Assembly: GCA_029225065.1 (NCBI GenBank)
Contig: JAQXVT010000044.1
Coordinates: forward strand, 1 to 36,031
DNA from: Lachnospiraceae bacterium
Lineage (GTDB): Bacteria; Bacillota; Clostridia; Lachnospirales; Lachnospiraceae
Length of the DNA: 36,031 nt
Direction of reading: 5' to 3'
The notes under the pieces were generated by a model. It did not search any database. It was not told the origin of the DNA and saw only the letters and a list, made by a program, of their open reading frames with translations. Every line of letters starts with the position of its first letter. The first letter of the stretch is position 1. Below are positions 35,966-36,031 of the stretch, in pieces. A program made the position numbers and the translations under genes.

Positions 35966-36031
35966 TACTAAGCCTTATGAACTGGCAAGTATCAGGTATA
36001 GAAAAGTCACCTTGTGGAATACTTTCACAGA

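Overview
The window is the chromosomal replication-origin region of a Gram-positive Firmicute, most likely a Lachnospiraceae member (Clostridia). Grounds: the gene order rpmH-rnpA-yidD-yidC-jag-mnmE-mnmG-rsmG on one side of dnaA and dnaN-yaaA-recF-gyrB-gyrA on the other; DUF3881 and DUF4446 genes; a divergent SerRS of the type seen in Lachnospiraceae; murT-gatD; a SAM-I riboswitch before metK; and parS sites with the Firmicute consensus. Family-level placement is inference from protein character, not from a search.

Layout. 1-650: a tRNA-Arg(CCT) gene, two damaged or chimeric tRNA-Arg(CCT)-like copies, small repeats and terminators. 670-3456 (minus): DUF3881, serS and DUF4446. 3589-5385 (minus): parA-parB flanked by parS. 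5386-8815: a 3.4-kb AT-rich stretch with no convincing gene, holding more parS sites and several repeat families. 8816-10279 (minus): an unrecognised acidic protein with coiled-coil ends. 10456-11400 (plus): an alpha/beta-hydrolase-fold protein, the only left-arm protein gene facing the origin. 11626-19292 (minus): the rpmH-to-rsmG block for ribosome, RNase P, membrane insertion and tRNA modification. 19293-21682: dnaA between two DnaA-box clusters, a bipartite oriC. 21683-29089 (plus): dnaN, yaaA, recF, gyrB, gyrA. 29093-31194: murT-gatD. 31261-32819: metK with its SAM-I riboswitch. 32985-35157: a histidine kinase and response regulator. 35262-35918: an AT-richer RluA-type pseudouridine synthase flanked by tandem repeats.

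Genes transcribe away from oriC on both arms, so nearly all are co-directional with replication. DnaA, DnaN, RecF and gyrase act in initiation, elongation, repair and topology. ParA/ParB and the parS cluster segregate the new origins. RnpA, L34, YidD/YidC and Jag tie RNA processing to membrane protein insertion. MnmE/MnmG and RsmG modify tRNA and 16S rRNA.

The least explained parts are the gene-free parS/repeat zone, the unknown coiled-coil protein beside it, the chimeric tRNA cluster at the left edge, and short dispersed repeats that recur around the origin. No clearly new multi-gene system is visible; most of the window is conserved core genome.
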